NCBI RefSeq assembly: GCF_003029735.1
Contig: NZ_KZ686268.1
Location: 496,001 to 560,000 of the forward strand
Source: Pedobacter yulinensis
Lineage (GTDB): Bacteria; Bacteroidota; Bacteroidia; Sphingobacteriales; Sphingobacteriaceae
Direction: 5' to 3'
Length of the DNA stretch: 64,000 nucleotides
Notes under the pieces: model-generated
What the model was told of the DNA's origin: nothing
Seen by the model: the letters and a program-made list of their open reading frames with translations, nothing else
Database searches by the model: none
Position numbers and translations under genes: made by a program
In this document: positions 43,669 through 52,023 of the stretch, piece by piece
Layout of the letters: every line of letters starts with the position of its first letter
Numbering within the stretch: the first letter of the stretch is position 1

Positions 43669-45585
43669 TTAGTCGCTCATTTCCTCAAAAACAAGCTTGC
43701 TCCAGCCCTTATCGCCTGCATTCTTCAGCGACCGTTTTTTCGATTCCATGATTTTCTTCATCTTACTGCCATACGACCAGCAGGTGCTTTGCCTGATCGA
43801 CAGGATTTCGGACAATTTGTGGGACGAAATTTTGCCCTTGCTCGTGTAAACCAGGAACAGCATGTAAAACGCTTTGTTAATGGGTATACGGCTGTTCTGA
43901 AAAATGGTGTGCGCAATAACCGACTCCTCATAGCGGCATTTTGAGCACCGCCTGCTGTGCGGCAGCTGCCCGGACAGATAATGTGTATGGTGACACCGCC
44001 TGCATTCGTACCCATTTGCCCATTTCAATTCGGCCAGGTACTTGAAACAGGTATCACGGTCAGGATAAATCTTACTGAACTCTTCAAAATCCACGTCTTG
44101 CGACATGACGCGTGCCCGCGAAACCTTTTCAATGTTTTGCTGCAGTTCCTGGTTGTCTTTTTCAAGTAACACATTCATGCGCGAAATCTCTTCTGCCTGT
44201 TCAAGCAGCCGGCTGTTCATATCTGAAAGCGTTGCGTTCTGGCTTTTGATGATCTCGGCCTGAGCCACAATTTCGCCCGTTCGTTGCTCAACGAGCGAAC
44301 TCAGTTCTTTATTCAGCGTATTGGTCAGTTTTTCATTTACCTGGAGCTGTTCAATGACTCTTTTCTGTGCCAGGTCTTTCTTTTTGCGGAGGTGGCGAAT
44401 GTTGTCGCCAATGGCAAACGACACCAGGATCATCTCGGCGACAAAACAGAAACTAAGGCTGTAGTGTGTAAGCGGACCATAAGGCAGCCAGCTTACGTTC
44501 AGGAGAATGAGTATTTTGATGATGAAACCGGCCAGCAGAAAACTATATCCGGCGACGAAAAAACGCGCGGGATTATAACCCCGCTGCAGCACATATACGC
44601 CTGCAGAGAAGGCTGCAACCAGCGGCACGATCTCGACAAATTTGGCGTTAAACAAAACCGGATAAAAAAAGCTGGCTATGAAGTAGGCGCTGCGCAGAAC
44701 AATGATGACGGTTAGCGCCAGGTGAAAACGCGGTGCTTTTGAGCGCAGGTATAAAAAGTTCTGGGTAAACAACAAGGCGAAGACGCTGGTCAGGTAAAGC
44801 GCGAGGCCGTATGAGTATTGGTTCAGCGAGGGCGTATCGGGCCAGAGGTACTGAAAGGCAACACCGTCTATCGTCATTTCGTAAAAGCCGATGCTCAGGT
44901 TGTAAAGCACGTAATACAGGTACTGCCGCTGGCGCACGGCTACATACATCATCAGGTTGTAAAGGCTGAATACGATAACCATTCCATAGAACAGACCGAA
45001 AAACAGGTATTCATCCAACGCATACTGCACAAACCACTTGACATTGCGCAATACGACGATGATGCTGGCCGATTGTGAAGATTTGATGCGGACGTAATAG
45101 GTCAGCTCTTCTGTTTTCTCATTCGGAAGCTCTACAGTAAAGTTTTTATGCCGGTAGTCGCGGTGGGTGAAACGATAGGAATCGCCCAGCCGGCGCGATT
45201 TGAGAACAGAGCTTCCGTCGGTCACGTACAGTTGAATGTCGTCTATCGTCTGATCGAAAAACTCAAGAATCCAGTTCTTTTTTGAGTCGGCATGGTGACG
45301 GATCTTAAATTTATACCAATACCAGGAGTTGATGTTGTGTGCTTTAGGCGTAAAGGAAGTTGAGGGCCGGAACCGTTCCCCATGGACAGGCCTGAGCATA
45401 TCGTTGATGCCCAGTTTTCCTGTCGCATCTTCCAGCTGCCAGATCTCGCCATAGGAAATGATATGCTGCGGCCGTTGATCGTTTACCTGCACCGGTACCT
45501 GCGCAGCCTGCAAAAAATTACAAAGCAGGAGTAAAAATGAAAACAACAGACAACAGCGTTGCCCTATCCCCACATTGCCCTTCAT
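43669..45585 (-). CDS. 7TM-DISM receptor fused to a transposase-type zinc ribbon and HTH
   Basis: 638 residues. Signal peptide (LLFSFLLLLCNFLQA), then an extracellular DISMED2-like beta-sandwich (~45-170, SWYWYKFKIRHHADSKKNWI), seven transmembrane helices (~185-395, starting YLFFGLFYGMVIVFSLYNLM), a long coiled coil (~400-495) and a C-terminal domain from ~502. That last part matches the N-terminal domain of IS1595-type transposases: YPDRDTCFKYLAELKWANGY, Cys528/Cys531 and Cys547/Cys550 as a zinc ribbon, then SVIAHTIFQNSRIPINKAFY and a HTH (ISSHKLSEILSIRQSTCWSY). The DDE nuclease is absent. It therefore looks like a membrane sensor with a DNA-binding output in place of the usual kinase or cyclase. 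Partner and signal are unknown. Confidence 0.87.
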   Translation of the reverse strand: MKGNVGIGQRCCLLFSFLLLLCNFLQAAQVPVQVNDQRPQHIISYGEIWQLEDATGKLGINDMLRPVHGERFRPSTSFTPKAHNINSWYWYKFKIRHHADSKKNWILEFFDQTIDDIQLYVTDGSSVLKSRRLGDSYRFTHRDYRHKNFTVELPNEKTEELTYYVRIKSSQSASIIVVLRNVKWFVQYALDEYLFFGLFYGMVIVFSLYNLMMYVAVRQRQYLYYVLYNLSIGFYEMTIDGVAFQYLWPDTPSLNQYSYGLALYLTSVFALLFTQNFLYLRSKAPRFHLALTVIIVLRSAYFIASFFYPVLFNAKFVEIVPLVAAFSAGVYVLQRGYNPARFFVAGYSFLLAGFIIKILILLNVSWLPYGPLTHYSLSFCFVAEMILVSFAIGDNIRHLRKKKDLAQKRVIEQLQVNEKLTNTLNKELSSLVEQRTGEIVAQAEIIKSQNATLSDMNSRLLEQAEEISRMNVLLEKDNQELQQNIEKVSRARVMSQDVDFEEFSKIYPDRDTCFKYLAELKWANGYECRRCHHTHYLSGQLPHSRRCSKCRYEESVIAHTIFQNSRIPINKAFYMLFLVYTSKGKISSHKLSEILSIRQSTCWSYGSKMKKIMESKKRSLKNAGDKGWSKLVFEEMSD

Positions 45586-45611
45586 TCAAAAACAGTTTAT
45601 ATTGATTCTCT

Positions 45612-45619
45612 CAAATTTA
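45612..45619 (-). promoter_or_regulatory. -7 box of the 7TM-DISM gene
   Basis: TAAATTTG on the minus strand, 26 bases upstream of the ATG at 45585, exact to the Bacteroidota -7 consensus. A well-placed -33 TTTG is missing. Confidence 0.5.
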
Positions 45620-45804
45620 ACGATCACGCTCCAATGGTGCAGCATATTTTGGAAATTGAAACGCATATATGGATAAACCACTTAAAACCAACAGAATACG
45701 ATGATCGATTTACCCGGAATGCTTTCCTTTTGCAAAAACTAAAAACAACGGCAGCTGCGCAGCGTTATCAAAGCAGACAATCATCAACACTAAATCAGAG
45801 CGTT

Positions 45805-45981
45805 ATGAAAAATCAAGCAGCCCCGAAACATACGGGAAATGAGCAAGGAAACAGTACCTCAGACCGGATGTATCATAATCCGAAACAGGACAGGAAGATG
45901 ACTGGAATTACGAATGGCGGCGGCCAGCGTTCAGACCAGACATCGAACCGCGACAATACGCGAAAGAGAGAGAACAAATAA
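45805..45981 (+). CDS. small hydrophilic protein, unknown
   Basis: 58 residues from the ATG at 45805; the frame is open further upstream but overlaps the promoter and start of the divergent receptor gene. The protein is rich in Asn, Gly, Lys, Arg and Ser (MKNQAAPKHTGNEQGN, SDRMYHNPKQDRKMTGITNG), with no hydrophobic segment, so it is probably disordered, like small stress proteins. A strong terminator 13 bases after the stop supports a real transcript. Family not recognised. Confidence 0.55.
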   Translation: MKNQAAPKHTGNEQGNSTSDRMYHNPKQDRKMTGITNGGGQRSDQTSNRDNTRKRENK

Positions 45982-45993
45982 GGCGAAACACGA

Positions 45994-46019
45994 AGCCCGG
46001 AAAATTCCGGGCTTTTTTT
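45994..46019 (+). terminator. rho-independent terminator
   Basis: AGCCCGGAA (45994-46002) pairs with TTCCGGGCT (46005-46013) across AA, followed by T residues to 46019. It terminates the small gene at 45805. Confidence 0.92.
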
Positions 46020-46035
46020 GTGAGGGGTGATAAGG

Positions 46036-46809
46036 TTAATCTCTGGTTGTTCCGCAGGTCAGATTGAGTGTGGAACCGGTTATTGCCGAGGCGCGGTCTG
46101 ATGCGGCAAACACAGCTGCATCTGCAATCTCGCTAAGCAGCGGCATGCGCTTAAGCATGGTATCGTTCACGATGCGGTCCAGGGCTGCTTGTATTTCGGA
46201 CCCCCCGGCGGCAATGGCGTTGCGAAAAACAGCTGAATCAGGAGAGCCCGCAGAACGAAGGGTGATGACGCGGATGCCCGATGGCCCTAATTCAGCGGCC
46301 AGGTTACGGGAAAAGGCTTCGACAGCACTGCAGGCCGGACCAAAGCCACCTACTCCCGCGTAAGCCTTCCCGGCAGGAGTAGCTGTCAGGAAGAGAATCA
46401 CCCCTGACCCCTGACGCCGCATGCTGCGCGCGGCGGCTGCAGCGGTCAAGAACTGGCTTTGCATGGCAATCCGGATCGGACGCAAAAAGTCTTCAACATC
46501 CATGTCTGCCAAGGCGACGTCCTGAACATCCTGCCAGCCGATCAGGTTAAAGGAAATATCAATTCTACCAGAGAGGTTCACAACCCGCTGCAGGTACGCG
46601 TTCACTTCGTGGCCATCTGTGGCATCGACCACCCCGGTATATACCGTGTTTCCCCGGCCCCGGAGTTCTGCTGCCAGCAATGCTAACCTGTCATGGTGCT
46701 TTCCAGCGAGGTGTAATGCGGCACCTTCTGCCGCAAATGCCCGTGCTATTGCGCCACCGACAGACCCGCACGCGCCGTATACAACGGTTACACGATCTTT
46801 CAACAGCAT
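46036..46809 (-). CDS. SDR-family protein lacking the catalytic Tyr and Lys
   Basis: 257 residues, classical short-chain dehydrogenase length. The Rossmann loop is present as VVYGACGSVGGAIARAFAAE, but the usual NNAG is NLIG and the catalytic YxxxK is replaced: where relatives read YSASKAAV this protein reads FGPACSAV, so Tyr is Phe and Lys is Cys. The Ser region is ILFLTATPAGKAY. It may bind a dinucleotide without classical oxidoreductase activity. The gene starts 3 bases after the DinB-like gene ends, so they are co-transcribed. Confidence 0.87.
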   Translation of the reverse strand: MLLKDRVTVVYGACGSVGGAIARAFAAEGAALHLAGKHHDRLALLAAELRGRGNTVYTGVVDATDGHEVNAYLQRVVNLSGRIDISFNLIGWQDVQDVALADMDVEDFLRPIRIAMQSQFLTAAAAARSMRRQGSGVILFLTATPAGKAYAGVGGFGPACSAVEAFSRNLAAELGPSGIRVITLRSAGSPDSAVFRNAIAAGGSEIQAALDRIVNDTMLKRMPLLSEIADAAVFAASDRASAITGSTLNLTCGTTRD

Positions 46810-46812
46810 CGG

Positions 46813-47310
46813 TTAATCGTATTTTAGCGCATCGTAGCCGAGCAGCCTCCGCCAGAGCGCAATCTGTCCGATGCAGCTTGCTTCACGGTAAATTGTGAAG
46901 GTGAGAAGCTCATAGTGTGTCATGGAAAAACCCGGCATCATTTCGAATATGCTGTCCAGTTTTTCCTGGCTGGCTTTCAGCAAGGCCTCCCGAAGTTTAG
47001 GACTGATCGCTTTCCAATCGTCTTTGAGTACAGTCAGCGAGGGATAGCTTATGTCGTCCCTGATGCCCTGGTTGTTCTTGAAAAGCTCATTGGCCACCGG
47101 CTGTTCGGCAACACCGAACATACCGGCCAGCTCGAATCGCTGCTGAACGAGGCTGCCGGCCAGCCAGGCAATGTGGTTGGCCTTCGTATCCAATCGTTTG
47201 TGGGCATCCTCATCTGATATTTCGACAAGCGCACGCTTAAAAAAATCGGTCTGCATGTCGTAAAGATCAAGCAAAGCATTAAGTCGGGGACTAACGGCTT
47301 GTGTTTCCAT
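46813..47310 (-). CDS. DinB-like family protein
   Basis: 165 residues from the ATG at 47310; a longer frame upstream has no family character. The four-helix DinB fold is suggested by LNALLDLYDMQTDFFKRALV, KANHIAWLAGSLVQQRFELA (first metal His) and the C-terminal GFSMTHYELLTFTIYREASC, IGQIALWRRLLG, where the usual final HxxxH has a Gln and the middle His is in THYELL. DinB/YfiT proteins are metal-dependent thiol transferases or hydrolases. It leads a two-gene unit with the SDR-like protein. Confidence 0.82.
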   Translation of the reverse strand: METQAVSPRLNALLDLYDMQTDFFKRALVEISDEDAHKRLDTKANHIAWLAGSLVQQRFELAGMFGVAEQPVANELFKNNQGIRDDISYPSLTVLKDDWKAISPKLREALLKASQEKLDSIFEMMPGFSMTHYELLTFTIYREASCIGQIALWRRLLGYDALKYD

Positions 47311-47491
47311 AGGTGAATTTGTTTCAGGTGTAAAAATGACCGAGATGACGGGGACGCGCAGCGTTCGGCCATAAACCGGTACATCAAAAGTAGGCAGCCC
47401 CAAATGCCCGGCAAAGGGGCAAAAGCGACGATTTAGCGGGGCGGATCAGCCAGGTCAGCCTGGTTGCGCCTGAAAGGATACCTTTGGAAAA

Positions 47492-47917
47492 TTAAAGCTG
47501 CTCCACGTACAATTTAAAATTGTCCAGAATGGCCTGCCAACCTTCCTGCTGCATTTCACGGCTATTCTGCTGTTCGGGGTCGAAACTTTCAATCACCTCG
47601 GTCCGGCCTTCAGTTTCATTAAAGGTGATTTGTACGGATCTTCCGTCTTCCATCGTGTAACTGATCAGCTTGTTTTCTTCAACAGCGTCGTACTTTCCGG
47701 AAAAATCGAAGCCCATGCTGCCGTCTTTTGCTTCCATGCGCGATGAAAACGTACCGCCGGTGCGCAGGTCATTTTCGGCATGCGGGGTATGCCAGTCGTC
47801 AGACGCGCTGTTCCACTTTTTGATGTGTACTGGTTCGCTCCATGCGTGCCAAACTTTTTCGACTGGGGCGTTAATGATAGCACTGATGGTGATCTGGTTT
47901 TGGTTGCTGGTTGTCAT
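47492..47917 (-). CDS. SRPBCC/AHSA1-family protein
   Basis: 141 residues from the ATG at 47917. START-like fold: INAPVEKVWHAWSEPVHIKKW, NDLRTGGTFSSRMEAKDGSM, FSGKYDAVEENKLISYTMED, GWQAILDNFKLYVEQL. Typical of AHSA1-type ligand-binding proteins often seen near glyoxalase and DinB genes in Bacteroidota. A TACCTTTG box at 47969-47976 (minus strand) matches the -7 consensus and would give a ~45-base leader. Function beyond hydrophobic ligand binding is unknown. Confidence 0.9.
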   Translation of the reverse strand: MTTSNQNQITISAIINAPVEKVWHAWSEPVHIKKWNSASDDWHTPHAENDLRTGGTFSSRMEAKDGSMGFDFSGKYDAVEENKLISYTMEDGRSVQITFNETEGRTEVIESFDPEQQNSREMQQEGWQAILDNFKLYVEQL

Positions 47918-47968
47918 GGTATTTAATTTAAGTGAGTGATTTTTGTTCATGGCTTACGGCCAACAATA

Positions 47969-47976
47969 CAAAGGTA
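47969..47976 (-). promoter_or_regulatory. -7 box upstream of the SRPBCC gene
   Basis: TACCTTTG on the minus strand, exact to TAnnTTTG, 51 bases before the ATG at 47917. No -33 element is obvious. Confidence 0.45.
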
Positions 47977-48182
47977 AGGCCGCGGCAGCGGGATGGTACG
48001 GGCTAATCCCGACTTTCGCAAGGCGTTTTGACGACAAGGGTGACGGAGATGAGGAAGCAAGGTGCTAAAGGGCGGTACCCTCTAACCTGGTTAAAGTGAC
48101 TAATTAGATTAAGCAGGTACGTGCGTAATACCAAGACGTTACCGGCTTACAGGAGTTTATGGCTTCCTGAGCTGGTACTGAA

Positions 48183-49035
48183 TTATCTAAACTTTGATGC
48201 ATACCCACTGTCATTTAAGAATTTCTGAAAGTTTTTTATGTGGAGGATATCCGATATTGCCTTTTTTTATCGCTTGCTTTTATAATAAGCCTCTGTTATT
48301 TTATATCCGATCCAGTAGCCAAGATCTGGCAGACATCCATTTTTAGGTTATAATTGTACATCCCATCATGGCTATCTTCCCGATCGTCCATAACTTTTTT
48401 AAACTCATTTCACAAATTCGCTTCATTAGCATTACCGTAACTACGCGTTTGCTTATTTGGACCCCTTCCGGATATAAGTTCTGCTATAAAATCAGCACTT
48501 CATTGATACAAGCCGAGAAGATTAAGGCTTTTCTTTGGTATGCTGTCTTGTTGATAATGTATAAGCTCATGGCAACCATAAATGGAACGGCTGATGATTG
48601 AATCATTTCCGCTCCGATGATTAATCCTTAGCGTTTGAATGTCACCAGAATGAAATCTCCCGATTACAAAATATACAGTAGGAAAGACAGCTTCAGGATA
48701 CAGATATTTTAGCGCCATAAATGCCGCCCGGCATTGCTTCTCGTTATCCAGCATTTTTCATGCTGTTTTCTCTGGCTTTTAATATTTTCGTTCCCGAACC
48801 GTGTTAAGCAGCGCGTTTGCGTCCTCTATTCGACCCGTCCTAGATGCCTGGATGCCCGGAGAACCTGGTCTAAGATAAAGATCTTCGAATGGGTTAGTGT
48901 AAGATTCAGTATCCAATTTAAAATGCGCTCCAAAAGTTAGAAATGTGTTTGGTAATAAATAACGCCTTAAACGGATTGTGCAAAAGAAAAATTGAATAAA
49001 ACGAGGAAAAATAAAGCCGACAAAACTTTTTATAG
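48183..49035 (-). pseudogene. decayed DUF2268 zinc metalloprotease gene
   Basis: Switching frames recovers the whole family in order on the minus strand: a signal peptide without a start codon (KVLSALFFLVLFNFSFAQ, ~49033-48980), NPFEDLYLRPGSPG, KYLYPEAVFPTVYFVIGRF, HELIHYQQ with the zinc-binding HExxH, FIAELISGRGPNKQ, NEFKKVM, DLGYWIGYKITEAYY, then ILHIKNFQKFLNDSGYASKF and a stop at 48185-48183. Damage includes loss of the ATG, several frameshifts, internal stops (one TGG to TGA at 48410-48412), and a deletion between GRFHSG and HELIH. The surrounding composition is more AT-rich than in the neighbouring genes. Surely inactive. Confidence 0.82.
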
Positions 49036-49221
49036 GAATTCGGTAAATCTAATCCAATTCGAGGGAAAGGATTCAAAAAGGTTATGTGTATATTAAAACA
49101 AATGGATAGGAGTCATATTGCCTTTATATTGAGCTAAAATAAACCCTTGCTGTAAGTTATTTTAATTATAACACCGGCGCATACTTCAGTTTGCTGTAAA
49201 GCAATGATAAATCAAAACAAG

Positions 49222-49246
49222 AAAGGAGAGACAATGCATCTCTCCT
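49222..49246 (-). terminator. terminator after tRNA-Arg
   Basis: On the minus strand GGAGAGA and TCTCTCC pair (plus 49239-49245 with 49225-49231), followed by TTTCTT. It lies directly after the 3' end of the tRNA. Confidence 0.75.
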
Positions 49247-49249
49247 TCA

Positions 49250-49324
49250 TGGTAGCCCCGACGAGAATCGAACTCATATCTAAAGTTTAGGAAACTTCTA
49301 TTCTATCCGTTGAACTACAGGGCC
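49250..49324 (-). tRNA. tRNA-Arg (anticodon CCT)
   Basis: 75 bases including an encoded CCA. Acceptor GGCCCTG pairs with CGGGGCT (G-U pairs allowed). The D-arm starts TAGTTCAACGG. The anticodon stem GAAGT/ACTTT encloses TTCCTAA with anticodon CCT, and the T-loop is GTTCGATTC. It reads the AGG codon. It follows the membrane-protein gene 49348-49821 on the same strand and ends in a terminator. Confidence 0.93.
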
Positions 49325-49347
49325 AAATTCAGGACTCCCTCGTTTCC

Positions 49348-49821
49348 TTAGTTGTGCCTGGCTTTATAGAATGCGCGTGTGCAAAGCACAATTGGCAATC
49401 CTACTGCAAAAATGATAATTAAAACAGACAAAATCAACTGTTCGGAACTTTGTTTTACAGCGCTTATCCGGCTAAGCGGCAGCGCGACCAGGTTCATGAA
49501 AGCCCATACAGCTAATCCGTAAAGGATAGCCCAGAGCAAAGCCGGCCAGTTCCTTGTGGAGACTTTCGGATAAATGGCAAAAAATACCCAGGCAAAAAAC
49601 AGGGCGAACGCAAAATGGATGCAAACACCCAGGACCACCATCCCGGTACCACCGGCAAAAGCTTCAGGTCCCATTAGTGCACTGGCAATGTATTTAAAGA
49701 TTATTGCCGGGGTACGGCCGCCGAGGGCCAGGTACTGCAAAATGGCTGCAAGCGCGTCCAGGAATCCTGCGAGGATCCCGGCGCCAAGCACGGCACGAAG
49801 AAGTTTATTTAACTGGCTCAT
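49348..49821 (-). CDS. four-helix membrane protein, unknown
   Basis: 157 residues from the ATG at 49821; the frame upstream overlaps metG and is not needed. Four hydrophobic segments (GILAGFLDALAAILQYLALG, GMVVLGVCIHFAFALFFAWV, ALLWAILYGLAVWAFMNLVA, LILSVLIIIFAVGLPIVLCT). The layout resembles small YagU-type or DUF-type inner-membrane proteins of Bacteroidota; the family is uncertain. The start is one base after the metG stop, so it is probably translated from the metG message. Confidence 0.72.
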   Translation of the reverse strand: MSQLNKLLRAVLGAGILAGFLDALAAILQYLALGGRTPAIIFKYIASALMGPEAFAGGTGMVVLGVCIHFAFALFFAWVFFAIYPKVSTRNWPALLWAILYGLAVWAFMNLVALPLSRISAVKQSSEQLILSVLIIIFAVGLPIVLCTRAFYKARHN

Positions 49822-49822
49822 T

Positions 49823-51925
49823 TTAGCGTATGGTGCTGCCGGCGGGCATCTTGTCTGCCGGAGACACAAAAGTCAGCTTAGCCTGGTCGTCTTCGGCCAT
49901 CAGGATCATGCCCTGCGATTGTATGCCTTTGATTTCGCGCGGCGCCAGGTTGACGATGACGCTAACCTGCCGGCCAATAATGTCTGCCGGTTCGTAGTGC
50001 TCTGCAATGCCTGACACAACCGTACGCTGGTCTATACCTGTGTCGAGTTTCAATTTAAGCAATTTCTTCGTCTTTTGTACCTTCTCGGCCTCGATAATCG
50101 TCGCTACGCGGATATCCAGTGCTGCAAACTGCTCGAAGCTGATGTTGTCTTTTGCCGGCTCGACCACCGCCGGTGTATTGGCCTGTCGGCTGTTGTTCAG
50201 CTTCTCAATCTGCGCATCGACCGCCGCATCTTCAATTTTTTCGAAAAGCAGCTCTGGCTGGTGAATGTCGTGTCCGCGCCTGAGCAGCGTATGCGAACCC
50301 GCATCATTCCATTGATAACCACCATAGTTCAGCATGCGCATGATCTTCTCAGCTGTAAACGGCAGGAAAGGTTCAATCAGAATTTCCAGGTTGGCCACGA
50401 TCTGCAGACTGAGGTTCAGGATGGTGCGAACGCGGTCTTCGTCGGTTTTGATCAGTTTCCAGGGTTCGGTGTCTGCCAGGTATTTGTTTCCCAGCCGAGC
50501 CAGGTTCATCACCTCAGCCAGTGCTTCGCGAAATCGGTAATTTTCAAGCGATGCGGCAACACGGTCAGGAAAAGCCTTCATCTCCTCAATAACAGCCTGG
50601 TCTTCTGCCGTAACTTCCATGAGCGTTGGCACCTTGCCGTCAAAATACTTGTGAGTAAGAACCACCACCCGGTTTACGAAATTGCCTAGGATGGCCACCA
50701 ACTCGTTGTTATTCCTGGCCTGGAAGTCCTTCCAGGTGAAATCATTGTCTTTTGTTTCCGGCGCAGTTGCAGTCAGCACATAACGGAGCACGTCCTGTTT
50801 GCCTTCAAAATCAGTAAGGTACTCGTTCAGCCAGACCGCCCAGTTTTTCGAGGTCGAGATTTTCTGTCCCTCAAGGTTCAGGAATTCGTTCGCCGGTACA
50901 TTATCGGCCAGGATATATTCTCCATGTGCCATCAGCATGGCCGGAAAAATGATGCAATGGAAAACGATATTGTCTTTGCCGATGAAGTGAACAAGTTTGG
51001 TAGCCGGATCTTTCCAGTATTGTTCCCAGTTTCCCTTTTCGACCTCGTTCTGGTTGATATAAAACTCTTCAGCCTTGGGGTTCCAGACATCCAGTTTGGC
51101 ATAATTGAACAGCTCTTTGGTAGCAGAAATGTAGCCGATGGGCGCATCGAACCAGACATACAGCACTTTGCCAGCTGCATCCCTGACGGGCACCTTCACT
51201 CCCCAGTCCAGGTCGCGCGTCATGGCTCGCGGCTGAAGACCTGCATTAAGCCAGGAAAGGCATTGGCCATACACGTTGGGTTTCCATTCTTTGTGCTGCT
51301 CAATGTATTCGCGCAGGCGGTTCTCATACTTATCAAGCGGCAGAAACCAGTTTTTTGTTTTGCGAAGCACCGGCGCGCTTCCTGATAGTGTTGATTTCGG
51401 GCTGATCAGGTCAGTTGCATTGAGGCTGCTGCCACAGCTTTCACACTGGTCGCCATAAGCATTTTCATTTCCGCACTTGGGGCAGGTACCGGTAATGTAC
51501 CGGTCGGCCAGGAACTGCCCGGCCGATTCGTCAAAGTATTGCTCTGTAATTTCTTCTGTAAAGACACCGTCATTATAAAGTTTTTCGAAAAAATCTTCGG
51601 CGGTCTGGTGGTGGGTAAGCGACGAAGTGCGGTGGTAGATATCGAACGATACGCCAAATTCTTTGAATGAATCGCCGATGATCTTATGGTAGCGGTCAAC
51701 GATTTCCTGGGGAGTCGTGCCTTCTTTTTTTGCTTTGAGCGTAATGGGGACACCGTTTTCGTCTGACCCGCAGATGAACTTTACATCGCGGCCCTGCGAG
51801 CGGAGATAACGTACATACGTGTCGGCGGGCAGGTAAACGCCTGCAAGGTGACCAATATGAACCGGGCCGTTTGTATAGGGGAGCGCCGCTGTAACGGTAT
51901 ATCGCTTAATGTTGTGCTTATCCAA
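49823..51925 (-). CDS. metG: methionine--tRNA ligase
   Basis: 700 residues, normal for the dimeric form. HIGH motif HIGHL at 22-26 after [10 protein letters not shown], zinc knuckle [17 protein letters not shown] (~150), KISTS as the KMSKS loop (~345), anticodon-binding helices, and a C-terminal EMAP/Trbp111 tRNA-binding domain ([20 protein letters not shown] onward, ~600-700) that dimerises. Only a TTG start is available at 51925: the upstream frame hits a stop within ten codons and no ATG lies before the HIGH motif. A TATCTTTG box (51951-51944) stands 18 bases upstream. Essential for translation. Confidence 0.96.
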   Translation of the reverse strand: MDKHNIKRYTVTAALPYTNGPVHIGHLAGVYLPADTYVRYLRSQGRDVKFICGSDENGVPITLKAKKEGTTPQEIVDRYHKIIGDSFKEFGVSFDIYHRTSSLTHHQTAEDFFEKLYNDGVFTEEITEQYFDESAGQFLADRYITGTCPKCGNENAYGDQCESCGSSLNATDLISPKSTLSGSAPVLRKTKNWFLPLDKYENRLREYIEQHKEWKPNVYGQCLSWLNAGLQPRAMTRDLDWGVKVPVRDAAGKVLYVWFDAPIGYISATKELFNYAKLDVWNPKAEEFYINQNEVEKGNWEQYWKDPATKLVHFIGKDNIVFHCIIFPAMLMAHGEYILADNVPANEFLNLEGQKISTSKNWAVWLNEYLTDFEGKQDVLRYVLTATAPETKDNDFTWKDFQARNNNELVAILGNFVNRVVVLTHKYFDGKVPTLMEVTAEDQAVIEEMKAFPDRVAASLENYRFREALAEVMNLARLGNKYLADTEPWKLIKTDEDRVRTILNLSLQIVANLEILIEPFLPFTAEKIMRMLNYGGYQWNDAGSHTLLRRGHDIHQPELLFEKIEDAAVDAQIEKLNNSRQANTPAVVEPAKDNISFEQFAALDIRVATIIEAEKVQKTKKLLKLKLDTGIDQRTVVSGIAEHYEPADIIGRQVSVIVNLAPREIKGIQSQGMILMAEDDQAKLTFVSPADKMPAGSTIR

Positions 51926-51943
51926 AACTATTTTTTATTTTGC

Positions 51944-51951
51944 CAAAGATA
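51944..51951 (-). promoter_or_regulatory. -7 box of metG
   Basis: TATCTTTG on the minus strand, identical to the tatD promoter box, 18 bases upstream of the TTG start of metG. The -33 element is poor. Confidence 0.55.
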
Positions 51952-52023
51952 ACAATTACACCTGTGATCCTGATGGGCGGAAAGGCTTATTCCGCGCTTC
52001 GGGAGGCACTCAAGCCGCATTTC

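Noticed and set aside
48368-48601. 77-codon plus-strand frame in the gap before tRNA-Arg
   Set aside because: It is the shadow of the DUF2268 pseudogene on the other strand.
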